From: Eubacterium sp. UBA4343
GTDB lineage: Bacteria > Bacillota > Clostridia > Lachnospirales > Lachnospiraceae
Assembly (NCBI GenBank): GCA_002394235.1
Contig: DGTF01000050.1
Location: forward strand, 1 to 17,051
Direction of reading: 5' to 3'
DNA: 17,051 nt
The stretch's first letter is position 1. Each line of letters begins with the position of its first letter. The translations under genes and the position numbers were made by a program. The notes under the pieces are model-generated. The model had not been told where the DNA came from and searched no databases. It saw only the letters and a program-made list of their open reading frames with translations. Of this stretch, positions 1-5,866 are shown piece after piece.

Positions 1-10
1 GTAGTGTCAA
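1..10. repeat. Left terminal inverted repeat of the IS
   Basis: GTAGTGTCAA is the exact reverse complement of bases 1910-1919. Beyond 10 bp the two ends match only sporadically. Confidence 0.85.
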
Positions 11-97
11 ATGAATTATGAAAAAGTCGAGTCAAAAAATTAGGCTCAAATGAACCTTGAAAAATGCAGATATTGATATCTAAAAGCTCTCCGAGGG

Positions 98-298
98 CTT
101 AGGGCGCTGCCCTAAGAACCCGCAAGGGACTCGTCCCTTGACCCGTGCACTGGGCTCTGCCCAGACCCGTCCTCGCCGGAAGCAGGGAAAGGCGCACTTG
201 CCCCTTTCCCAATCAAGAGGATAATCCGTGAGCCTTTTGTCAAGAGGCTTTCGCGGCATAACGGGGCCCTTGCCCCATTATTCCACGGTCCTCTTGAC
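98..298. repeat. Array of five hairpins in the 3' part of the IS
   Basis: Consecutive perfect inverted repeats fill this stretch. CTTAGGGC/GCCCTAAG lies at 98-105 and 109-116. CAAGGGAC/GTCCCTTG lies at 123-130 and 133-140. CTGGGC/GCCCAG lies at 150-155 and 159-164. GGGAAAGG/CCTTTCCC lies at 185-192 and 203-210. GTCAAGAGG/CCTCTTGAC lies at 239-247 and 290-298 and encloses GGGGC/GCCCC at 263-267 and 272-276. The first three hairpins are each followed by ACCCG. The array starts directly behind the transposase stop. It could end transposase transcription, block incoming read-through or form a structured RNA. I see no credible gene in 1-314. Confidence 0.7.
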
Positions 299-314
299 AA
301 CGGCTCCGCTCCAC

Positions 315-1769
315 TTAGGCTGATGCCGATTGTTGCATGTTCAGGATAGTCTGTTGTCCCAGGTAGATCAGCAGTTGCCACTTGCCCGGCATGTTTTCAC
401 CGTTTTTGATGACGTCGTTCTCGACTAATGGCCGCTTGTATCTGTGCAGCTTATGTGGCCGCAGGAAGTTGTAATACGCGACCCATAGGGCCAGATCGTA
501 GTTGGCACCGTCATAGTTGTCGAATCCATTGGTTGGTCGATAGGATGCCTTATAGGTACGGTTTAGACGCTCGATGATCTGCTTATAAGGCCGGAATTCT
601 TTGGAAACCGCATCTTCGTTTGTAAGGCCGATTACCTGAGTGATCTCGAACTTAAATGCATCATCTGCTTCATGGTAGAACTGTTGAGCTGCGAGTGGAT
701 AAGCACTATAGCCATCCGCAATGAAACGGAAATTCTCCGGCAGTTTTTTCAAATGCTGAAAGGCCATCCGCATGGCCATGATGCACGGCCCCACACCGCG
801 ATTGTCTGATATCTGGTAACCGACTACAGCACGGGAAACGACATCGATGATGAACCAGATATAGCCTTTGATTCCGCGGACTTTGATATAGGTCTCATCG
901 GCAGCAAAAGTGCTCCCTTTTTCGTATGGGTATGTATCGACAAAGGGTTTGACACAGATAGCAGCGGTCTTGCAGTAATTAGCAATCTGCTGATGCGAGA
1001 TGGAGATGCCGTGGATATCCTTTAGGGCCTGCGCAGTTTTGCGCAGAGAAAGACCGAGGTTGATGCGGTAGGAAAGACACAGGGACATGATATAAGCATT
1101 GTGTTTGGAAAATTTTAGTGAGGAAGCGTTCTTCGGAAGGGTAGTGATATCCATCTTGAAGAAATCTATTGTGAACTCACGGTAGATGTAATGCAGCTTA
1201 TACTTATTCTTTCCGTACGTTTCCTTGAGATCCTCTTTGTCGACTTTCTTCAGGTTGTGAAGATAATAGGAGCACTTGGGATTGACGCACTTATGGACAA
1301 CGAAATGCTTGCGGTCTTTCCTGTGAACAAGGGAATAGCTGCAGTAAGGGCATTTAAGAGTGACAGATTTTGAAAAACGGTTCTCGCCTGGAGAGAATAA
1401 TGTTTCGCATATTTTGCACTTGAGCTGGCCGGCTTTACCGTTATTACGGTACAGATAAATCTGGGGCGCCTTGCAGAAAGGACAGGTGCAATCTTCGGGG
1501 ATATCACATTCAGAGTGACGCCTGACAGGCTTGACAGGTTTGCCGTATTTCCACTCGAAATAACTGATGAGACCTTTCCAGTCCCAGTCATGATGGTGAT
1601 ATACGATCTTCGGGAGCTGATCCACTTTGAATTTCTGATATTTCGGAGAGTGGGAGTCATCAAAGGCCCACTGCTTGAGCGGGATATATCTGCAGATAAA
1701 ATTGATCAACCAGCAGTTTTGCTGATAAAGTTGCTGGATTAATTGAAGTAAATAAAGTATAATATCCAT
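315..1769 (-). CDS. DDE transposase with N-terminal zinc ribbons
   Basis: The protein has 484 residues and would catalyse transposition of the surrounding IS. The N-terminus (1-30) is hydrophobic. Two Cys-rich zinc-ribbon-like motifs follow: C96-x2-C99 with C118-x2-C121, and C140-x2-C143 with C161-x4-C166. The catalytic domain covers about 285-450. The likely triad is D291 (in ADETYIKVRG), D352 (in IADGYSAY) and E400 (in QIIERLNRTY), arranged as in the IS6/IS240 DDE domain, and the protein ends with a typical YNFLRPHK-type segment. I chose ATG at 1769 over the upstream TTG at 1790 because AAGGAGA lies 8 bases before it. The gene is intact, so the element may be active. The exact family is uncertain, since the protein is about twice the length of classic IS6 transposases. 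Confidence 0.85.
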   Translation of the reverse strand: MDIILYLLQLIQQLYQQNCWLINFICRYIPLKQWAFDDSHSPKYQKFKVDQLPKIVYHHHDWDWKGLISYFEWKYGKPVKPVRRHSECDIPEDCTCPFCKAPQIYLYRNNGKAGQLKCKICETLFSPGENRFSKSVTLKCPYCSYSLVHRKDRKHFVVHKCVNPKCSYYLHNLKKVDKEDLKETYGKNKYKLHYIYREFTIDFFKMDITTLPKNASSLKFSKHNAYIMSLCLSYRINLGLSLRKTAQALKDIHGISISHQQIANYCKTAAICVKPFVDTYPYEKGSTFAADETYIKVRGIKGYIWFIIDVVSRAVVGYQISDNRGVGPCIMAMRMAFQHLKKLPENFRFIADGYSAYPLAAQQFYHEADDAFKFEITQVIGLTNEDAVSKEFRPYKQIIERLNRTYKASYRPTNGFDNYDGANYDLALWVAYYNFLRPHKLHRYKRPLVENDVIKNGENMPGKWQLLIYLGQQTILNMQQSASA

Positions 1770-1822
1770 GAGCAATGTCTCCTTGCGCAATAGCGCGGTA
1801 TGATAGATGTTTGGTCACTGAT

Positions 1823-1828
1823 ATTATA
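1823..1828 (-). promoter_or_regulatory. Likely -10 box of the transposase promoter
   Basis: The minus strand reads TATAAT here, about 55 bp upstream of the transposase start. No good -35 hexamer is found 16-18 bp further upstream, so this is a probable but weak promoter. Confidence 0.4.
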
Positions 1829-1909
1829 CCAAAAAAGGGAGGTCATTGCTCTTTTTATTGCAAACTTCCCCAAAATCAAGGTTTTGTAACAATAAAACAG
1901 GTAGTAAAG

Positions 1910-1920
1910 TTGACACTACC
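1910..1920. repeat. Right terminal inverted repeat of the IS
   Basis: TTGACACTACC pairs with the left end over 10 bp within the window. It contains TTGACA reading outward, a perfect -35 hexamer. However, no -10 hexamer lies 16-18 bp downstream, because that position falls in the purine-rich ribosome binding site of the macro gene. Confidence 0.85.
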
Positions 1921-1943
1921 TCTAACAGGAAGGGGAGAGAAAT

Positions 1944-2486
1944 ATGCCAAAATTTGAAATCATAACGGGAGATATTACAAAAGATCATAACGTTCAGGCT
2001 ATTGTTAATGCAGCGAACAAGTCGCTTCTTGGCGGTGGCGGAGTGGACGGTGCAATCCATCGTGCAGCGGGAAAAGAACTTCTGGCTGAATGCAGGACTT
2101 TGCATGGTTGTGAGACAGGGGAAGCAAAGATTACAAAAGCTTACAACCTGCCCTGTAAATATGTCATACACACGGTCGGCCCGGTATGGCATGGAGGAAA
2201 AAATGATGAGCCTGAGCTGCTTTCTAACTGCTATTACAATTCTCTTCAGACAGCAAAGGAAAACGGAATTCGAAGTATTGCTTTTCCAGCTATTTCCACT
2301 GGTGTATATGGTTATCCGCTGGAAGATGCAGCGAAGACAGCGATACAGGCCGTAGTACATGTTCTGTGCAGTGACAAGGATTCGTTTGACCGGGTTGTAT
2401 TTGTAATGTTCTCAGAAAAGGATCGAAAAATATATGAAGCTGTCCGGGACGAATATTTCAGCGATTACTCGTATTTATGGGAATAG
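1944..2486 (+). CDS. Macro-domain protein (ADP-ribose / O-acetyl-ADP-ribose binding, YmdB/MacroD-like)
   Basis: The 180-residue protein is a single macro domain. Such proteins bind ADP-ribose and usually hydrolyse O-acetyl-ADP-ribose or remove mono-ADP-ribose from proteins or nucleic acids in the cytosol. Visible motifs are GDITK near residue 10, IVNAANKSLLGGGGVDGAIH (about 20-39, the ligand-binding and catalytic loop with Asn-Ala-Ala-Asn and the Gly run), HTVGPVW near 72, and PAISTGVYGYP near 113-123, the phosphate-binding loop. The length is normal for the family. The ribosome binding site AGGGGAG lies just upstream of the ATG. The IS ends 23 bp before the start, so the native promoter has probably been displaced. 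A hairpin repeat array starts 10 bp after the stop. Confidence 0.93.
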   Translation: MPKFEIITGDITKDHNVQAIVNAANKSLLGGGGVDGAIHRAAGKELLAECRTLHGCETGEAKITKAYNLPCKYVIHTVGPVWHGGKNDEPELLSNCYYNSLQTAKENGIRSIAFPAISTGVYGYPLEDAAKTAIQAVVHVLCSDKDSFDRVVFVMFSEKDRKIYEAVRDEYFSDYSYLWE

Positions 2487-2495
2487 AAAAGTATC

Positions 2496-3021
2496 TGCGT
2501 ACGACATCGGCTTCCGTACATGTCAAAAAAGACAAATCCAATAGAAGCCATGTACAGAGCAGGAAGCAGTACGTGCCCAATCAGATGAGGAGAAGAATTG
2601 CCACGTACGGTGCCGGCTTCCATACATGTCAAAAAAGACAAATCCAATAGAAGCCATGTACAGAGCAGGAAGCAGTACGTGTTAAATCAGATGAGGAGAA
2701 GAATTGCCACGTACGGTGCCGGCTTCCATACATGTCAAAAAAGACAAATCCAACAGAAGCCATGTACAGAGCAGGAAGCAGTACGTGTCCAATCAGAGGA
2801 GAAGAAGAATTGCCACGTACGGTGCCGGCTTCCATACATGTCAAAAAAGACAAATCCAACAGAAGCCATGTACAGAGCAGGAAGCAGTACGTGCCCAATC
2901 AGATGAGGAGAAGAATTGCCACGTACGGTGCCGGCTTCCATACATGTCAAAAAAGACAAATCCAACAGAAGCCATGTACAGAGCAGGAAGCAGTACGTGT
3001 CCAATCAGAGGAGAAGAAGAT
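2496..3021. repeat. Tandem array, five copies of a 106-bp hairpin-forming repeat
   Basis: Copies recur with exactly 106-bp spacing (TGTCAAAAAAGACA begins at 2521, 2627, 2733, 2839 and 2945). Each unit is an imperfect inverted repeat of 80 bp plus a spacer of 26 bp. In unit 2 the arms are CACGTAC (2602), GCTTCC and TACATG, then a loop of about 26 bp, then CATGTA, GGAAGC and GTACGTG (ending at 2681). Unit 1 has a diverged left arm. Spacers come in two main types: units 1 and 4 share one (containing AGATGAGGAG), and units 3 and 5 share another (AGAGGAGAAG). This suggests duplication by unequal recombination. Because 106 is not a multiple of 3, open frames through the array change frame at each unit and are not taken as genes. 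The array separates the macro gene from arsC and fills the whole gap. Confidence 0.93.
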
Positions 3022-3033
3022 AAGGAGGAATGG

Positions 3034-3414
3034 ATGGTGTTATTTGTATGTTATCCGAAATGTTCTACATGCAGGAAGGCCCAGAAATGGCTTGATGATC
3101 ACGGTATTCCGTATGATTTCCGTGATATCAAAGAGCAGAATCCCACGGCGGAGGAACTTGCTCTGTGGAAAGAAAAAAGCGGTCTGCCGATGAAGAAATT
3201 TTTCAATTCATCCGGTCAGTTGTACAGGTCGCTGGGGCTGAAGGATAAGCTGAAGGATATGAACGATGAGGAGATGCAGTCGCTGCTGTCCACAGACGGA
3301 ATGCTTGTGAAGCGGCCGATTCTTGTGGCTGGAGACAGAGTGCTTGTCGGCTATAAGGAAACGGAGTATCAGGAATTAAAGGACTCTGTCAGCAGAGGAG
3401 TGGAAGATGAGTAA
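3034..3414 (+). CDS. ArsC/Spx-family thioredoxin-fold protein (YffB/ArsC-like reductase)
   Basis: The protein has 126 residues, the usual length for the ArsC/Spx family. It opens with a beta strand and a CSTC redox motif (C10 and C13, in YPKCSTCRKAQKWL). It ends with the family motif KRP at 93-95, followed by ILVAGDRVLVGYK. Members are arsenate reductase-like, glutaredoxin-like or Spx-like transcription factors. With no arsenic genes nearby and DNA-repair genes downstream, a redox role is more likely than arsenate resistance, but this is inference. The ATG at 3034 has AAGGAGG at 3022-3028. A longer in-frame reading from TTG at 2704 would add three hairpin repeats in three different frames and is not accepted. 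The gene overlaps tag by 8 bp. Confidence 0.88.
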   Translation: MVLFVCYPKCSTCRKAQKWLDDHGIPYDFRDIKEQNPTAEELALWKEKSGLPMKKFFNSSGQLYRSLGLKDKLKDMNDEEMQSLLSTDGMLVKRPILVAGDRVLVGYKETEYQELKDSVSRGVEDE

Positions 3415-3961
3415 TCATTGCCGCGCCTGGTCAGAAGGCGATCCGATTTTAGAAGAATATCACGATCATGAGTGGTGCAAGGTCAATCATGATGACCGTT
3501 TTCAGTTCGAAATGCTTTGCCTGGAGGGGGCCAGTGTCGGTCTTTCCTGGAAGACGATCATGCATAAGAGGGAGAGTTACCGGGCCGCTTTTCATGGATT
3601 TGAGATTGATGCCTGTGCGGCCATGACAGATGAGGAACTGGAGACGCTGTTATCGGATCCGGGGCTGATCCGGAACCGGAATAAGATTTTCAGTGTACGG
3701 AAGAATGCCAGAGCTGTACAGAAGATTCAGGAAGAATTCGGCAGCTTGGATGCCTACCTTTGGAATTTTACGGACGGGCAGCAGGTGGATGGTCACTGGG
3801 AGACTGTTGAGGAGGTGCCCGCGGTCTCGGAATTGTCAGCAAAGGTGAGTGCGGATATGAAGAAAAGAGGCATCAGCTTTGTCGGGCCGGTGATCACACA
3901 CTCTTTCCTGCAGTCGATCGGGATCGTGAATGATCATCTGGCAGATTGTGAATATCGTTGA
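3407..3961 (+). CDS. tag: DNA-3-methyladenine glycosylase I
   Basis: The 184-residue protein removes 3-methyladenine from alkylated DNA as the first step of base excision repair. The family's structural zinc site is complete: C5 and H19 near the start (CRAW...YHDHEW) and H177 and C181 at the end (NDHLADCEYR), matching Cys4, His17, His175 and Cys179 of the E. coli enzyme. The helix-hairpin-helix core and the VGLSWKTIMHKRESYR segment (about 42-57) are typical, as is FVGPVITHSFLQSIG near the end. The start overlaps arsC by 8 bp, which implies translational coupling. The polymerase gene follows 14 bp after the stop. Together they point to an operon for survival of alkylation and replication damage. 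Confidence 0.95.
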   Translation: MSNHCRAWSEGDPILEEYHDHEWCKVNHDDRFQFEMLCLEGASVGLSWKTIMHKRESYRAAFHGFEIDACAAMTDEELETLLSDPGLIRNRNKIFSVRKNARAVQKIQEEFGSLDAYLWNFTDGQQVDGHWETVEEVPAVSELSAKVSADMKKRGISFVGPVITHSFLQSIGIVNDHLADCEYR

Positions 3962-3975
3962 GAGAGCATCGAACC

Positions 3976-5442
3976 ATGAAGCAATATATTGCAATAGATC
4001 TGAAGTCTTTTTATGCCTCTGTTGAGGCCAGGGAACTTGGCCTGGATCCGCTGACGACGAATCTGGTGGTGGCGGATGTATCCAGAACGGAGAAAACGAT
4101 CTGCCTTGCGGTTTCGCCGTCACTGAAATCCTTTGGGATTTCCGGCCGCGCAAGGCTTTTTGAGGTGGTGCAAAAGGTGAAGGAGGTCAACCGCCAGAGA
4201 CAGGGACGTGTGAAGGAGTTTACCGGAGAATCGAGTAATCTTACAGAATTGAACCGGGATCCGTCTCTGAAGGTTTCCTATATCGCGGCCACTCCGCGCA
4301 TGTCTCTTTACATGGAATACAGTACCAGGATTTACCAGATTTACCTGCGTTACATTGCGCCGGAGGATATCCATGTATATTCGATTGATGAGGTTCTGAT
4401 TGATGCGACCGGATATCTGAAAACGTATCACCTTACCGCACATGAGCTTGCCATGAAAATGATGCGCGAGGTGCTTCGGGAGACCGGGATCACAGCGACT
4501 GCAGGGATTGGAACGAATCTCTATCTGGCGAAAATAGCGATGGACATCATGGCAAAAAAGGCTACGCCGGATGCGGACGGCGTGCGGATTGCCGAGCTGG
4601 ACGAGATCAGTTATCGAAGAAACCTGTGGGATCACCGGCCACTCACGGATTTCTGGCGGGTTGGCAGAGGATATGCAAAGAAACTGGAGGCTGCCGGCAT
4701 GTATACAATGGGAGATGTGGCCCGCTGTTCCGTGGAAAATGAAGAAATCCTTTACCGCATGTTCGGGGTCAATGCACAGCTGCTTATTGATCATGCCTGG
4801 GGGTGGGAACCGTGTACGCTGGATCTGATTAAAGCTTATGAACCGGAAGACCGCAGTTTTTCCTCGGGGCAGGTGCTGATGTGCCCTTATACCTATGAAA
4901 AAGCCCGTGTGGTCGTGCATGAGATGGCGGATGCCGCGGCGCTGGATCTGGTGCAGAAACGGATGGTCACGGATCAGGTTGTGCTGACCATCGGATACGA
5001 GAACCTGGAGGGACAGCCCGCCGGTTATAAAGGGGAAATAACGACAGACCGTTACGGCAAGAAAGTGCCGAAGCATGCGCATGGGACGGAAAATCTGTCC
5101 CATCCGACTTCTTCAGGGGAAATGATTGTGGATGCTGCGCGGAAGATATATGCGCGCACAGTAAATCCCGAACTGCTCATCCGCCGGATCTATCTCGGGA
5201 TCAATCACGTGACTTCGGAGGAAAAAGCGGAGGCGTCTGCATATGAGCAGATGAATCTGTTTACTGATTTTTCTGAGGAAGAAAAAACGCAGGAGAACCG
5301 GAAAAAGGAGCGTTCCATGCAGGAAGCGATGCTGAAAATCAAGAACAAATACGGGAAGAATGCGATTCTGAAGGGTGTCAATTTTGAGGAAGGCGCGACA
5401 GGAAGGGACCGCAATCGTCAGGTCGGAGGACATAAAGCATGA
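3976..5442 (+). CDS. Y-family DNA polymerase (UmuC/ImpB/MucB/SamB type), copy 1
   Basis: The 488-residue protein is a translesion DNA polymerase. It begins with the catalytic palm motif IAIDLKSFYASVE (D8) and carries YSIDE at 135-139 with the metal-binding D138 and E139. The helix-hairpin-helix region and little-finger domain follow. The C-terminal tail (LKIKNKYGKNAILKGVN, then GATGRDRNRQVGGHKA) is the one seen in Firmicute UvrX/UmuC-type polymerases. ATG at 3976 is preferred over the upstream TTG at 3958, because only the ATG begins directly at the conserved palm domain; its ribosome binding site (GAGAG) is weak, so coupling to tag is likely. The stop overlaps the YolD start by 4 bp. A paralogue lies at 11916-13400 on the other strand. 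I see no LexA box in front of this copy. Confidence 0.95.
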   Translation: MKQYIAIDLKSFYASVEARELGLDPLTTNLVVADVSRTEKTICLAVSPSLKSFGISGRARLFEVVQKVKEVNRQRQGRVKEFTGESSNLTELNRDPSLKVSYIAATPRMSLYMEYSTRIYQIYLRYIAPEDIHVYSIDEVLIDATGYLKTYHLTAHELAMKMMREVLRETGITATAGIGTNLYLAKIAMDIMAKKATPDADGVRIAELDEISYRRNLWDHRPLTDFWRVGRGYAKKLEAAGMYTMGDVARCSVENEEILYRMFGVNAQLLIDHAWGWEPCTLDLIKAYEPEDRSFSSGQVLMCPYTYEKARVVVHEMADAAALDLVQKRMVTDQVVLTIGYENLEGQPAGYKGEITTDRYGKKVPKHAHGTENLSHPTSSGEMIVDAARKIYARTVNPELLIRRIYLGINHVTSEEKAEASAYEQMNLFTDFSEEEKTQENRKKERSMQEAMLKIKNKYGKNAILKGVNFEEGATGRDRNRQVGGHKA

Positions 5443-5840
5443 GCAGGGGAAAGAAATGGCCTTATGAAGATATCGTAAATCTGCCGCATCATGTGTCAGA
5501 TACACACGCGCCGATGCCCATGGAAAAGCGTGCCGCACAGTTCGCGCCGTTTGCGGCTCTGACGGGATATGAGGATGCGGTCGAGGAAACGGCGAGGCTG
5601 ACGGATGAGAAAATCATGCTTTCGGAAACAGAGATCGATGAATTGAACCGCAGAATCAGAGATGCCATTTCAGAAAAGCGCCGGATTACGATCCGGTATT
5701 TTGTGCCGGATGAAAAAAAGTCCGGCGGTTCTTACGAGACGGTGAGCGGCAGAATTAAAAAAACGGAATCCGGAGAAATCGTTCTGGAGAACGGACTCCG
5801 GATTCCGGCAGAGGATGTGGCCGGGGTTCAGGAGGATTGA
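5439..5840 (+). CDS. YolD-like family protein, copy 1 (full length)
   Basis: The 133-residue protein belongs to the YolD-like family, small proteins nearly always encoded next to UmuC/UvrX-type polymerases in Firmicutes and thought to be polymerase accessory factors in the manner of UmuD. It shows the conserved N-terminal motif MPMEKRAAQFAPFAALTGYE (about 27-46), a central helix, and a C-terminal beta-rich part with TIRYFVPDEKKSGGSY and a repeated glycine-turn pattern. It overlaps the polymerase stop by 4 bp (ATGA), so the two are translationally coupled. It is the last gene of the plus-strand operon. The cooS-like gene on the other strand ends 21 bp away, tail to tail. Confidence 0.9.
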   Translation: MSRGKKWPYEDIVNLPHHVSDTHAPMPMEKRAAQFAPFAALTGYEDAVEETARLTDEKIMLSETEIDELNRRIRDAISEKRRITIRYFVPDEKKSGGSYETVSGRIKKTESGEIVLENGLRIPAEDVAGVQED

Positions 5841-5866
5841 ACACCTGGCCATGCCGGCCGGTCAAT
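5836..5866. terminator. Imperfect stem-loop between convergent genes
   Basis: ATTGA (5836-5840) pairs with TCAAT (5862-5866), and CC-T-GGCC pairs with GGCC-GG around the loop ATGCC. The stem spans both stop codons of the convergent YolD and cooS-like genes. It could act as a two-way transcription barrier. There is no T run, so a classical terminator is not established. Confidence 0.35.

Larger units (their letters stand above)
1..1920 (-). mobile_element. Insertion sequence, DDE type, nearly complete (IS6/IS240-like transposase)
   Basis: The element is bounded by a perfect 10-bp terminal inverted repeat: GTAGTGTCAA at 1-10 and TTGACACTAC at 1910-1919. The right end can be extended by one C at 1920, and the matching left base would lie just outside the window. 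Between the ends lie one transposase gene on the minus strand and a 3' noncoding segment of about 310 bp that is rich in hairpins. The length of about 1.92 kb is long for an IS6-type element. The left flank is outside the window, so a target duplication cannot be checked. The right end stops 23 bp before the start codon of the macro-domain gene, so the element sits in that gene's leader. The family assignment rests on the transposase only. Confidence 0.85.

Noticed and set aside
112..381. Small minus-strand gene over the IS hairpin array
   Set aside because: The translation is composed of hairpin sequence and overlaps the transposase end; no support for a protein.
1910..1938. Hybrid outward promoter from the IS right end into the macro gene
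   Set aside because: TTGACA is present, but the -10 position is GGGAGA, part of the ribosome binding site, so no promoter can be claimed.
2465..3004. Minus-strand reading frames through the repeat array
   Set aside because: They repeat the same translation in each unit, shift frame with the 106-bp period and have no family resemblance; they are by-products of the repeat.
2496..3021. CRISPR array
   Set aside because: The repeats are 106 bp in period with near-identical 26-bp spacers; there are no unique spacers and no cas genes.
3034..3414. Dedicated arsenate reductase
   Set aside because: No arsenic transporter or ArsR-type regulator is nearby; the ArsC/Spx fold alone does not show arsenate activity.
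4120..5103. Long minus-strand open frame opposite polymerase copy 1
   Set aside because: It is antisense to a clear polymerase, shows no domain features and no ribosome binding site that I could find.
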